NCBI RefSeq assembly: GCF_001512295.1
Contig: NZ_LNUP01000002.1
Span: 1,489,446 to 1,553,445 of the forward strand
DNA: 64,000 nucleotides
From: Pseudomonas sp. EpS/L25
GTDB taxonomy: Bacteria; Pseudomonadota; Gammaproteobacteria; Pseudomonadales; Pseudomonadaceae
Direction: 5' to 3'
In this document: piece by piece, positions 8,719-16,574 of the stretch
How positions within the stretch are numbered: position 1 is the stretch's first letter
Layout: each line of letters begins with the position of its first letter
Notes under the pieces: model-generated
What the model was told of the DNA's origin: nothing
Database searches by the model: none
The model's input: only the letters and a program-made list of their open reading frames with translations
Position numbers and translations under genes: made by a program

Positions 8719-8802
8719 GGTCGCAAAAGGGCTACTTTAGCGGCCCGCCGTCCGAGTGCCTAGCAAGCGCGGGCGTTGTCGTACCCCGTACCGGAGAAAC
8801 CC

Positions 8803-9057
8803 ATGGCCGAGATGAGCCAACCCTACACCGGCGCCGTGACCGCCCAGCTGGACGCCAGCGGTCTGAGCTGCCCCATGCCGCTGCTCAAGGCCAAGCTGGA
8901 GCTCAATCGTCTGGCGCCGGGTGATGTACTCGCGGTGATCGCTACCGATGCCGGCTCGCAACGGGATTTCCGCACCTTCGCCAAGCTGTCGGGTCATGCC
9001 CTGGTGGGCGAAGAGGTAGCGGGAGAAACCTTCCGCTACTGGCTGCGCAAGGCCTGA
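8803..9057 (+). CDS. TusA/SirA-family sulfur-carrier-like protein
   Basis: 84 aa. Contains the TusA signature LDASGLSCPMPLLKAKLELNRLAPGD, with the persulfide-type Cys-Pro near residue 25. The ATG at 8803 has GGAG six bases upstream; a TTG further upstream is rejected. By position it corresponds to P. aeruginosa PA1006, which has been linked to molybdenum cofactor homeostasis and nitrate respiration; that role is inferred here, not seen. Its stop directly abuts the end of the convergent bcp gene, leaving no terminator. Confidence 0.88.
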   Translation: MAEMSQPYTGAVTAQLDASGLSCPMPLLKAKLELNRLAPGDVLAVIATDAGSQRDFRTFAKLSGHALVGEEVAGETFRYWLRKA

Positions 9058-9531
9058 TCAGGCCTCGTTCAGTGCCTGGGCGGCGGCCAGTACCTCGGCG
9101 ACGTGGCCAGGCACCTTCACGTTGCGCCAGATCTTGCGCACCACGCCGTCACGATCCACCAGGAAGGTGCTGCGATCGACGCCGATGTACTCCTTGCCAT
9201 AGAGCTTCTTCGGCTGCAGCACCGCGAAGAGATTGCATAGCGTCTCGTCCTTGTCGCTGATCAGCTCGAAGGGAAAGCCCTGCTTGGCGCGAAAGTTCTC
9301 ATGGGTGCGCAGGCTGTCGCGGGAAACCCCCAGAATCTGGGTATTCGCCGCGGCGAACTGCTCGTGCAGGTCGCGAAAGCCCTGGCCCTGGGTGGTGCAA
9401 CCCGGGGTGTTGTCCTTGGGATAGAAGTACAACACCGCCTGGCGACCGCGCAGGCTGTCTGGCGAGACCTCGAGGCCACTGGTGGCCTGGGCCTGGAAGG
9501 TGGGAAGCGGCTGGTCGAGGGTCACGCTCAT
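9058..9531 (-). CDS. bcp: Thioredoxin-dependent thiol peroxidase (Bcp/PrxQ)
   Basis: 157 aa peroxiredoxin of the BCP group, cytoplasmic, reducing hydroperoxides. The peroxidatic Cys45 lies in YPKDNTPGCTTQGQGF. In E. coli Bcp a resolving Cys sits five residues later; here that position is Gln50, so this is a one-Cys-type site unless another Cys (for example in ETLCNLF) resolves it. GGAGG precedes the ATG. It is followed closely by gcvR upstream on the same strand and converges with the TusA-like gene. Confidence 0.93.
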   Translation of the reverse strand: MSVTLDQPLPTFQAQATSGLEVSPDSLRGRQAVLYFYPKDNTPGCTTQGQGFRDLHEQFAAANTQILGVSRDSLRTHENFRAKQGFPFELISDKDETLCNLFAVLQPKKLYGKEYIGVDRSTFLVDRDGVVRKIWRNVKVPGHVAEVLAAAQALNEA

Positions 9532-9550
9532 GGACAGGTCCTCCAGTGGT

Positions 9551-10111
9551 TCAGTTGTTCTGCGGCCGCCAGGGCTCGATCAGGGCGTCGAGGTTCAGGG
9601 CATCGGCGAAGTCCAGGAACTGGTCGCGCAGCCAACTGATCTGGGTGCCAGCGGGCAGGGTCACGGTGATGGTGGCGTTGAGCATGGTGCCGCCGGTCTG
9701 AGGCGCCTGGTAGGAGTCGCACACCAGATTCTCCACCTCGATCTTGTGGTCGGCGAAGAACTGGCAGAGTTCGTTGAGGATGTCCGGGCGATAGGCGGCG
9801 CTGACGTAGACGACGTACGGCAGGGCCTGAGGTCGGCTTTCCAGGGAGGCGCTGCGGGTAACGCCGACGGTGAAGCCATGGCGCTTGCCGATCCCGGCCA
9901 GGCTGTTTTCCAGGCGGGCCAGGCCGTCCCAGTTGCCCGACACCTGAAGGATCAGGGCGCTGTATTCCCCATGCCGGCTCAGACGGCTGCTGACCACGGC
10001 GCAGCGATTGTCCATGCAGCTGCGAAAGAGCACGTTGGTCAGTTCCATGGGATTGGCGCCCATGGCACTGATGACGAGAAATTGTTCGCGGATCGGGGGG
10101 GTAGCGGACAT
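9551..10111 (-). CDS. gcvR: Glycine cleavage system regulator GcvR (ACT domains)
   Basis: 186 aa with two ACT-type modules. The first begins EQFLVISAMGANPMELTNVLFRSCMDNRCAVVSSRLSRHGEYSAL and the second RPDILNELCQFFADHKIEVENLVCDSYQ. In enterobacteria GcvR restrains the activator GcvA; in Pseudomonas this gene is conserved beside bcp and dapA. AGGAA lies five bases before the ATG. Nineteen bases separate it from bcp on the same strand, so the two are likely one operon. It is divergent to dapA, with a family A repeat in between. Confidence 0.88.
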   Translation of the reverse strand: MSATPPIREQFLVISAMGANPMELTNVLFRSCMDNRCAVVSSRLSRHGEYSALILQVSGNWDGLARLENSLAGIGKRHGFTVGVTRSASLESRPQALPYVVYVSAAYRPDILNELCQFFADHKIEVENLVCDSYQAPQTGGTMLNATITVTLPAGTQISWLRDQFLDFADALNLDALIEPWRPQNN

Positions 10112-10138
10112 TGGGGTTCCTGGCAGGGGAGATACGAC

Positions 10139-10231
10139 TGGGTTCTGTACGAAAAGTGGCTACGCTCGGAGATGCTTCGTTGACAAAGGCTTCGCCTGAC
10201 CTTCGCTCACCAACTTTTCGTACAGAACCTG
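10139..10231. repeat. Fold-back repeat, family A, copy 3 (short form)
   Basis: About 93 bp bounded by GGTTCTGTACGAAAAG (10141-10156) and CTTTTCGTACAGAACC (10214-10229), a perfect 16-bp inverted repeat. It lacks the long interior of the copy at 3663-3893. Unlike the other copies it sits between diverging genes (gcvR and dapA), inside their probable promoter region, so a pure terminator role does not fit here. Confidence 0.75.
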
Positions 10232-10352
10232 GCAAAGGCGAAAGGGTAGCGAAAAGCGCTCGCGGGGGGAATGCCCGTCGGGGAGCGTTGCTTGTGCTGG
10301 CGCAGAGGCGTCAGTACCATTACCGCTCTCTTTTTCCGGCAGGAGCGGTTGC

Positions 10353-11231
10353 ATGATTGCGGGGAGTATGGTGGCGCTGGTCACCCCCATGGACGCCCAG
10401 GGGCGTATCGATTGGGATAGCCTGACCAAGCTGGTGGACTTCCATCTCGCCGAAGGCACCGACGCCATCGTCGCGGTGGGCACCTCGGGTGAGTCGGCGA
10501 CGGTCGATGTCGACGAGCACGTCGCCGTGATCCGTCATGTGGTCGAACAGGTCAAGGGCCGTATCCCGGTCATCGCCGGCACCGGTGGCAATTCCACCCG
10601 CGAGGCCATCGACCTGACGCGCGCCGCCAAGGACGCCGGGGCCGATGCCTGTCTGCTGGTCGTGCCCTATTACAACAAGCCGACCCAGGAAGGGCTCTAT
10701 CAGCACTTCCGCATGATCGCCGAAACCGTCGCCATCCCGCAGATCCTCTACAACGTGCCGGGCCGTACCGCCTGCGACATGCTGGCCGAGACCGTCGAGC
10801 GCCTGGCCAAGGTGCCGAACATCATCGGCATCAAGGAAGCCACCGGCGACCTGGCCCGTGCCCGCGACATCCTCTCCCGGGTGAGCAAGGATTTCCTGGT
10901 CTACTCCGGTGACGACGCTACCGCGGCCGAGCTCATGCTGCTGGGCGGCAAGGGCAACATCTCGGTGACCGCCAACGTCGCCCCCAGGGCGATGAGCGAC
11001 CTCTGCGCCGCCGCCATGCGGGGCGATGCCGACACCGCACGCGCGCTCAACGAAAAGCTGATGCCGCTGCACAAGAATCTGTTCATCGAATCGAATCCGA
11101 TCCCGGTGAAGTGGGCCCTGCATGAAATGGGCATGATCGACGCCGGTATCCGTCTGCCCCTGACCTGGCTCAGCTCGCGCTGCCATGAAGTGGTACGTCA
11201 GGCCCTGCGTCAGGCGGGAGTGCTGGCGTGA
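10353..11231 (+). CDS. dapA: 4-hydroxy-tetrahydrodipicolinate synthase
   Basis: 292 aa, cytoplasmic class I aldolase that condenses pyruvate with aspartate semialdehyde at the branch to lysine and diaminopimelate. The Schiff-base Lys161 is in [10 protein letters not shown] and the catalytic Tyr in [27 protein letters not shown] and [13 protein letters not shown] are present. AGGAG lies seven bases before the ATG. bamC follows with only 14 bases between, as in other Pseudomonas. Confidence 0.98.
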   Translation: MIAGSMVALVTPMDAQGRIDWDSLTKLVDFHLAEGTDAIVAVGTSGESATVDVDEHVAVIRHVVEQVKGRIPVIAGTGGNSTREAIDLTRAAKDAGADACLLVVPYYNKPTQEGLYQHFRMIAETVAIPQILYNVPGRTACDMLAETVERLAKVPNIIGIKEATGDLARARDILSRVSKDFLVYSGDDATAAELMLLGGKGNISVTANVAPRAMSDLCAAAMRGDADTARALNEKLMPLHKNLFIESNPIPVKWALHEMGMIDAGIRLPLTWLSSRCHEVVRQALRQAGVLA

Positions 11232-11245
11232 TTAGGAAGCAGGCG

Positions 11246-12430
11246 ATGAAACGTATTCTCGGATTGACGACGCTGAGCCTGGCCGTGGCCAGCGCCAGTG
11301 GTTGCAGCTGGTTGTGGGGCGAACACGGCTATTTCCGTGATCGCGGCAACGACTACCTCGAATCCCGCGAGACCGGTCCGATGCAGGTGCCGACCGATCT
11401 GCAGGCCAAGCCGCTGGATCCGCTGCTGCCGGTTCCGGCCAACGTGGCCGACACCCAGAACCGTTCCTACGGCTTCGAGGTGCCGCGGCCCCAGGCGCTG
11501 AGCGTCCAGGGCAGTGGCAGCGAGCAATTCAGCGTCCAGCGCAGCGGCAATGCCCGCTGGCTGGCCGCGCAGAAGGTCCCGGCCACCCTCTGGCCGACGG
11601 CCCGTCAGTACTTCACCGACAACGGCTTCCGCATCGCCGAGGAGCGTCCGCAGACTGGCGAACTGGTCACTGCCTGGCAGTCGCCCACCGAGCTGACCAC
11701 GCCGCTGGCCCGTGCCCTGAGCACCAATGGTCGCCTGGAGCCCGGCAAGGAGCTGCGAGCGCGGCTGCGCATCGAGCCGGGCGTGCAGTCCGGCAGCAGC
11801 GAAATCTTCGTCCAGACCCAGACCCGCAGCCAGGGCAGCTCCAGCGATCCGTCCTGGTCCAGCAGCCAGAACAGCTCGGCGCTCGACGATGCCCTGCTGA
11901 ACCAGGTGCTGGCCGGTCTGGATCGCAGCGCCGAAGGGGGCGGTTCGGTATCCCTGCTGGCCGCGGGCGGCTACGACACCCCCGAGCGCGTCACCTACGA
12001 GGTGGACGGTAGCGGTGTGCCCATGCTGGTGCTGGAAAGCGACCTGAACCGCGCCTGGTCCAGCGTCGGCCGCGCCATCGAAGGCGCCGATATTCGTGTC
12101 GACGACATGGATCGTAGCCTGGGCGTGTACTACGTCAACCTCGCCGAGGGTGCGCAGAAGCCGGAAGAGCGCAAGCCGGGCTTCTTTGGCCGTCTGTTCG
12201 GCAAAGGTGAGACCAAGGAAGAGGAAGATGCCCGGGCACGGCGCTTCCAGGTACGCCTGACCTCGGTCGGCAACACCGTTCAGGTCACCCTGGACAAGAC
12301 CATCAACACCGCAGCACCCCAGGATATCGCCGAAGGCGTGCTGAAAAAGCTTCAGACGAGCATGCAGTATGCGCTTCGCAATCCTGGGCAGCGGCAGTCG
12401 GGGCAACTCGACCCTGGTGCACAGCCATAA
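11246..12430 (+). CDS. bamC: Outer membrane assembly lipoprotein BamC
   Basis: 394 aa. N-terminal lipoprotein signal MKRILGLTTLSLAVASASGC with the acylated Cys at residue 20, then the flexible YFRDRGNDYLES...PLDPLLPVPANVAD segment that contacts BamD, and two helix-grip domains. Part of the BAM complex at the inner face of the outer membrane. The ATG at 11246 is preferred to a GTG at 11228 that overlaps dapA. The last 62 bases overlap the next gene in another frame. Confidence 0.92.
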   Translation: MKRILGLTTLSLAVASASGCSWLWGEHGYFRDRGNDYLESRETGPMQVPTDLQAKPLDPLLPVPANVADTQNRSYGFEVPRPQALSVQGSGSEQFSVQRSGNARWLAAQKVPATLWPTARQYFTDNGFRIAEERPQTGELVTAWQSPTELTTPLARALSTNGRLEPGKELRARLRIEPGVQSGSSEIFVQTQTRSQGSSSDPSWSSSQNSSALDDALLNQVLAGLDRSAEGGGSVSLLAAGGYDTPERVTYEVDGSGVPMLVLESDLNRAWSSVGRAIEGADIRVDDMDRSLGVYYVNLAEGAQKPEERKPGFFGRLFGKGETKEEEDARARRFQVRLTSVGNTVQVTLDKTINTAAPQDIAEGVLKKLQTSMQYALRNPGQRQSGQLDPGAQP

Positions 12431-13127
12431 CAGCTACGTCCTGATCGACTGCGGCTTCTCCCTGCGGGAAGCCGAGCGTCGCCTGGCCCGGCTGGGCGTG
12501 GTACCTGCCCAGCTGGATGCCGTCCTGGTCACCCACGAACATTCCGATCACGTCCAGGGCGTCGAGCTGCTGGCGCGCAAACACGGGGTACCGGTTTACT
12601 ACAGCGCCGGCACCGGGCGTGGCCTGCGCAAGCCGGTGGCGGCCCAGGGCCTGCTGGCGGATGGCGAGCGCCTGGTGCTGGATGCGCTGGAGGTGACTGT
12701 GGTGCAGGTTTCCCATGACGCCCTGGAGCCGACGCAGTTCGTCTTCGACGATGGTCGCAAGCGCCTGGGCGTGCTCACCGATCTCGGTGAAGCCACGCCG
12801 GGCGTGCTCGAGCATTACCGCGGGCTCGATGCCCTGGTGATCGAGGCCAATCATGACAGTGCCATGCTGGCCAACGGACCCTATCCCTATCATCTCAAGG
12901 CAAGGGTTGGTGGGGTGCGCGGGCATCTCAACAACCGGCAGTCGGCCGATCTGGTGCTGGACCTGGCCTGTCCGGGCCTGCAGCATCTGGTGCTCGCTCA
13001 CCTGAGCGAGAAGAACAACAATCCCTGGCTGGCTCGCGCCTGCTTCAGCAGGGTACTGGGTTGCGACGCGGATTGGCTGCGGATCGCCGACCAGCAGCAG
13101 GGGCTGGAGTGGCAGGCCATCGCCTGA
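12369..13127 (+). CDS. MBL-fold metallo-hydrolase (YycJ-like)
   Basis: 252 aa. Begins [17 protein letters not shown], the usual start of this metallo-beta-lactamase subgroup, with the metal motif VTHEHSDH (residues 55-62) and a later Asp/His set ([17 protein letters not shown]). Homologues next to bamC in Pseudomonas are uncharacterised; YycJ/WalJ relatives are 5'-3' exonucleases or regulators. Function is therefore left open. The start lies 62 bases inside bamC, so expression is probably translationally coupled to it. Confidence 0.88.
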   Translation: MRFAILGSGSRGNSTLVHSHNSYVLIDCGFSLREAERRLARLGVVPAQLDAVLVTHEHSDHVQGVELLARKHGVPVYYSAGTGRGLRKPVAAQGLLADGERLVLDALEVTVVQVSHDALEPTQFVFDDGRKRLGVLTDLGEATPGVLEHYRGLDALVIEANHDSAMLANGPYPYHLKARVGGVRGHLNNRQSADLVLDLACPGLQHLVLAHLSEKNNNPWLARACFSRVLGCDADWLRIADQQQGLEWQAIA

Positions 13128-13284
13128 GGCGCCAGTCGAGTTTTCTTTGGCGGCTGCGCCTCGCTGCACGGCCAAAAGATCCACGATCCTATGTAAACTG
13201 CGCTTCCCGGCTGTACTCGTCCCGAACCGCTCGTTTCACCTGCGTTCGTCCACAGCCTGCAAGCCATTCGAACCGGAGTCCAAG

Positions 13285-13995
13285 ATGGAAAAACGCGCAG
13301 AACTCTACCGTGGCAAGGCCAAGTCGGTATTCACCACCGACGATCCCGATCGCCTGGTCCTGTTGTTCCGCAACGACACCTCTGCCTTCGATGGCGAGCG
13401 CATCGAACAGCTCGAGCGCAAGGGCATGGTGAACAACAAGTTCAACGCCTTCGTCATGCAGAAGCTCGAAGCCGCGGGCATTCCGACCCAGTTCGAGCAG
13501 CTGCTGGGCGACAACGAATGCCTGGTCAAGAAGCTCGACATGATCCCGGTGGAATGTGTGGTTCGTAACTTCGCCGCTGGCAGCCTGGTGCGTCGCCTGG
13601 GCGTGGAGGAGGGCCTGGAACTCACTCCGCCGACCTTCGAACTCTTCCTGAAGAACGATGCCCTGCACGACCCCATGGTCAATGAAAGCCACGTCCAGGC
13701 CTTCGGCTGGGCCACCCTCGACCAACTGGCCGAGATGAAGGCGCTGACCTTTCGCATCAACGACATCCTCAAGCAGCTGTTCGATGACGCCGGCCTGCTG
13801 CTGGTGGATTTCAAACTGGAATTCGGTCTGTTCCACGGCAAGGTCGTCCTGGGCGACGAATTCAGCCCGGACGGCAGTCGCCTGTGGGACAAGGCTACCC
13901 GCAAGAAGATGGACAAGGATCGCTTCCGGCAGGGCCTGGGCGGCGTGATCGAAGCCTATGAAGAGGTCGCCCAGCGCCTGGGCGTCCCGCTCTAA
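13285..13995 (+). CDS. purC: SAICAR synthetase (phosphoribosylaminoimidazole-succinocarboxamide synthase)
   Basis: 236 aa, the usual size. Adds aspartate to CAIR in purine synthesis. Family blocks seen: [62 protein letters not shown] and [14 protein letters not shown]. The ATG at 13285 follows CCGGAGTCCAAG. An open frame continues upstream, but has no family sequence. The TAA stop is directly joined to a fold-back repeat (family C). Confidence 0.97.
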   Translation: MEKRAELYRGKAKSVFTTDDPDRLVLLFRNDTSAFDGERIEQLERKGMVNNKFNAFVMQKLEAAGIPTQFEQLLGDNECLVKKLDMIPVECVVRNFAAGSLVRRLGVEEGLELTPPTFELFLKNDALHDPMVNESHVQAFGWATLDQLAEMKALTFRINDILKQLFDDAGLLLVDFKLEFGLFHGKVVLGDEFSPDGSRLWDKATRKKMDKDRFRQGLGGVIEAYEEVAQRLGVPL

Positions 13996-14151
13996 GAATC
14001 TGTTCACGATCCGCTGCGCGTCGGCCAAACGGCGTTGAAAAGCCATTCGGAATGCTCATTTACCCCTCGTAAACTCCGCTTCCTCAGGTGTTTTCGTGGG
14101 GCCGCCCAGGCCTTGTTTGGCTCTAGCTCGCGAGATCGTGAGCAGGTTCTG
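13996..14151. repeat. Fold-back repeat, family C, copy 1
   Basis: About 155 bp. GAATCTGTTCACGATC (13996-14011) is an imperfect inverted repeat of GATCGTGAGCAGGTTC (14134-14149). The middle holds the core GGAATGCTCATTTACC and CTCGTAAACTCC. The same layout recurs at 53852-53993. The element starts at the base after the purC stop codon (TAA). It may end purC transcription before the tRNA gene. No coding sequence was recognised. Confidence 0.75.
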
Positions 14152-14232
14152 AACGCAAGCCGCTGATACCAGAGCTTTTTTTGCAATTGCATGTTCGCTT
14201 TTGCAATCATGGCTGGTATGATGCGCCGCGTT

Positions 14233-14322
14233 GGAGAGATGCCGGAGTGGTCGAACGGGACGGATTCGAAATCCGTTGAGTCAGCAATGGCTCCTAGGGT
14301 TCAAATCCCTATCTCTCCGCCA
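14233..14322 (+). tRNA. tRNA-Ser (CGA anticodon)
   Basis: 90 bases including encoded CCA. Acceptor stem GGAGAGA (14233-14239) pairs with TCTCTCC (14312-14318), discriminator G, CCA 14320-14322. The anticodon stem ACGGA/TCCGT encloses TTCGAAA, with CGA at 14267-14269. The long variable arm (GAGTCAGCAATGGCTCC) and the GGTTCAAATCC T-arm are typical of class II serine tRNA. Confidence 0.97.
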
Positions 14323-14328
14323 TATCCG

Positions 14329-14364
14329 AAAACCCCGAGCGTGCCAGGCACCTCGGGGTTTTTA
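14329..14364 (+). terminator. Rho-independent terminator after tRNA-Ser
   Basis: AAAACCCCGAG (14329-14339) pairs with CTCGGGGTTTT (14352-14362) around a 12-base loop, ending in a T-run. It lies seven bases after the tRNA. Confidence 0.92.
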
Positions 14365-14686
14365 TTGGCCGGAATTCGGCTCGGTCATGGCTCCACCGCT
14401 GTCTGCCCGGCCGCTCCGGACTGCTGTCGGGCGCGATCAGTCGCAGTGGCGCTGAGCGAGCTCTTGGCGATGCGCGCCGTTCTACGCAGCGAGACATGCT
14501 GCGTCCGCGCACGAGACCGGCGCCGCCGGATGGCGGGCGCAGGATTGCGCGATAGCTGGACGGCCCGCTGAAATGGAGCGATGCTGGAAACGTGCATCCG
14601 AGCACAGGCTACGACCCGCTGGCGGGCCTGCACGCCTAGCTTCCAGGGGTGGCTTCGGCGAATAACAATAAAAGAGGAGTCGAGCG
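14365..14686. other. Intergenic stretch with no recognised gene
   Basis: About 320 bases between the tRNA terminator and the next gene. No reading frame with family sequence, RNA gene or repeat was recognised. The last 30 bases are A-rich (AATAACAATAAAAGAGGAG) and hold the ribosome site of the next gene. Confidence 0.6.
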
Positions 14687-15148
14687 ATGTTCTACAAGGT
14701 CAGCGTGTATTCACGGCCTGAAGATCGTGGGCTGTTGGTCTGGCGGTGGAAGAAGCAGTTCCTCGGCGAGTGGGTCGAGTCTCGCCAGGAATTCGAGGAC
14801 TGCGAGCATTGCGTCCACCATGCGCTGCAGGATGCCAGGGGGCAAAGCGTGCACCTCGAGACCGATCGCTGCACGCTCTATCGCTACCGCTTCCAGAGCA
14901 TGCTGCATCAGTACGGTAGCTGCTATTGCCTGAGCGGTGGTCGGGCGTCGGAGGCCGTCCTGGATCTCATTGCCCAGATCGAGGAGCGCCACAACGTCAT
15001 CGTGCTGCGCGACGGCCAGCCGTTCTTCGCCCATTATCGGGCGGACCTGCGAGCGGACGGCACGCTGGCACCCGAACTCTGGCAGGGCGTGGAATGGCGA
15101 GGGCTGGAAGGGCGCTTCGAGTATGCCCATAACCCCAGGCCGGTCTGA
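14687..15148 (+). CDS. Hypothetical protein, 153 aa
   Basis: I do not recognise a family. A strong GAGGAG lies 9-14 bases before the ATG and the frame has good codon use, so it is probably real. The protein is soluble, rich in aromatic and charged residues, begins MFYKVSVYSRPEDRGLLVWRWKK and has six cysteines including DCEHC and YGSCYCLSGG. It has no signal peptide or membrane span. It stands alone between the tRNA terminator and the convergent rsmN. It may be specific to a group of pseudomonads. Confidence 0.7.
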   Translation: MFYKVSVYSRPEDRGLLVWRWKKQFLGEWVESRQEFEDCEHCVHHALQDARGQSVHLETDRCTLYRYRFQSMLHQYGSCYCLSGGRASEAVLDLIAQIEERHNVIVLRDGQPFFAHYRADLRADGTLAPELWQGVEWRGLEGRFEYAHNPRPV

Positions 15149-15156
15149 ATACCAGG

Positions 15157-15363
15157 TCAGAAGGGCAGCAGCTCCTGGCGCATGATGCTGATGTCGGCCG
15201 GTGCCTGGATGCCGACCTGTACGCGATCGCCCTGAACTTTCAGGATGCGTACGTTGATGCCGCCATTGAACAACTGATCCAGCACCTGTTCTTCATCGGC
15301 TCCTGGTTTTAGGGAGAGGTTGATGATTTCACCAGTGCGGCGCGTCAAGACCAGATAAGACAT
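15157..15363 (-). CDS. rsmN: CsrA-family RNA-binding regulator, RsmN/RsmF type
   Basis: 68 aa. Starts MSYLVLTRRTGEIINLSLK like CsrA but carries an extra helical segment (ADEEQVLDQLFNGG, residues 22-35) between the first strands, the rearranged topology described for P. aeruginosa RsmN/RsmF. The RNA-contacting Arg62 is present in ISIMRQEL. Such proteins bind GGA motifs in mRNA leaders and in RsmY/Z, giving post-transcriptional control of virulence and biofilm genes. ATG 15363 with AAGGA seven to eleven bases upstream is preferred over ATG 15369 and 15378. It lies convergent with an unknown gene. A standard csrA/rsmA copy is not in this window. Confidence 0.85.
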   Translation of the reverse strand: MSYLVLTRRTGEIINLSLKPGADEEQVLDQLFNGGINVRILKVQGDRVQVGIQAPADISIMRQELLPF

Positions 15364-15443
15364 GAGCATCCTTGCCATGATTTCAAGGGCTGGATGATAG
15401 CCAGTTCCGTTCGGTATGAGAACTGGTAGGCGGATTATTCGCT

Positions 15444-15716
15444 CTAGGACGGCAGTCTGCGCCTGCTCGGCCGGCGCTGCCGCGGCTTCAGTTGCCAGCG
15501 TCGAATGGCGAAACCCAGCAGGCCAGCTACCAGTGTCAGGAGGTTCACTCTATCCGTGGGGCCACTGCCGTGATGGCCGGCGCCCAAGGTGATCAGAGTG
15601 GCGAGCGCCCACATCGAGATTGCCGCCGCGACGGCGACGGCCATTTCATTCAGGTCGGCGGCCGGTACACGCCGAGCGGCGGGGAGCGGTTCGCTGTCGT
15701 AGTCTTCTTCGGGCAT
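15444..15716 (-). CDS. Small membrane protein, unknown function
   Basis: 90 aa. A charged N-terminus (MPEEDYDSEPLP) is followed by two hydrophobic segments, about residues 26-46 (MAVAVAAAISMWALATLITLG) and 58-71 (LLTLVAGLLGFAI), and a very basic tail (RRWQLKPRQRRPSRRR). GGAGG lies six bases before the ATG. Probably an inner-membrane peptide. No family recognised. Confidence 0.65.
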   Translation of the reverse strand: MPEEDYDSEPLPAARRVPAADLNEMAVAVAAAISMWALATLITLGAGHHGSGPTDRVNLLTLVAGLLGFAIRRWQLKPRQRRPSRRRLPS

Positions 15717-15994
15717 TGGGGCCTCCGGATGGCTTCTTGTTCGAGATTATCGCCAAGTGTCTTATCGACTGCTTATGGGGAGTCTGGAGGGGATCGATAG
15801 CGCGGTCAGCGCCTTTTTCCGGCGGACGGACGAGAGGTACTCGCTAGCGCCACGGATGGTCGCTGGAAGCGGGGACATCGTTTAATTGAGCGACGGCTGG
15901 TGGGCGACTACATCGAAGGTGTTCTTCCTCCGCGCCCCATCACCAATCGCCAGATAGATTTCGTTCAGCATCACCGGAAACCCTGCACCTGGTG

Positions 15995-16545
15995 ACTTGG
16001 ATGCTGGCTTCCTGGCGAACCATAGGCACCCGCAGGTGGCGAGCGTGAGCACCCAAGCGCTGGTCGACAACCAAGGCGTGGCGGTCCTGTGCCCTTTCCG
16101 CCGAGCCCAGGCAGGGCGGCAGCAATCGCCAGCGAACAGGCGGGAGAGATCCAGCAGTACGGCGTGGGCCACGCCACTCGCGACCTCCAGGATGCCCTCG
16201 ACCGCGACGACTATCCGGAATGGGAGATGTGCGGGCAGAGCATGATGGGCGAGGTGCATGACGAACTGCCCTCGATCCCCTGGACGACGTCAAGCGCTGG
16301 CTGGAGGATCGGTTTCCGTTGCTGCTGGCAGGATGCCTGGTGCTGGATGGTAATCCCTCGAACGTTTTCGCCGAAACCGGGCAGGCCAAGGGATTCGGGT
16401 GGCCCAGGATGCCAGCGTCGATCTGGAACGGGTCAAGGCGCTGCCGAATCTGCCGACGCATCCGGCACCCCACGAAGATGTCCCGGCCGAGGCCTGCCAG
16501 GGGGGGCTAGCGGAAGCGCCTGCGCCTGGCATCACCGGTTAGCTC
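15995..16545 (+). pseudogene. Decayed heme catalase gene (C-terminal part)
   Basis: Three reading frames in a row give catalase-like sequence. About 16040-16100 reads ALVDNQGVAVLCPFRRAQAG (cf. the catalase F-V-N-x-x-G-x-x-x-x-V-K-F-H region). 16110-16260 reads EIQQYGVGHATRDLQDALD and DRDDYPEWEMCGQSM, close to the catalase R-D-L-x-x-A-I-x-x-x-x-Y-P-E-W-E-L block. 16319-16400 reads MLLAGCLVLDGNPSNVFAETGQ, close to the catalase L-N-R-N-P-x-N-F-F-A-E-x-E-Q block. Each junction is a frameshift, and the heme-binding tyrosine region and N-terminal half are gone. No intact gene can be read here. The 280 bases before it (15717-15994) hold nothing I recognise. Confidence 0.72.
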
Positions 16546-16574
16546 GCCGGACGCGGGCCGGCCGCCGCTGGTGG

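Noticed and set aside
15717..15994. N-terminal catalase part upstream of the remnant
   Set aside because: Translations in all frames gave no convincing catalase blocks, so the remnant was limited to 15995-16545.
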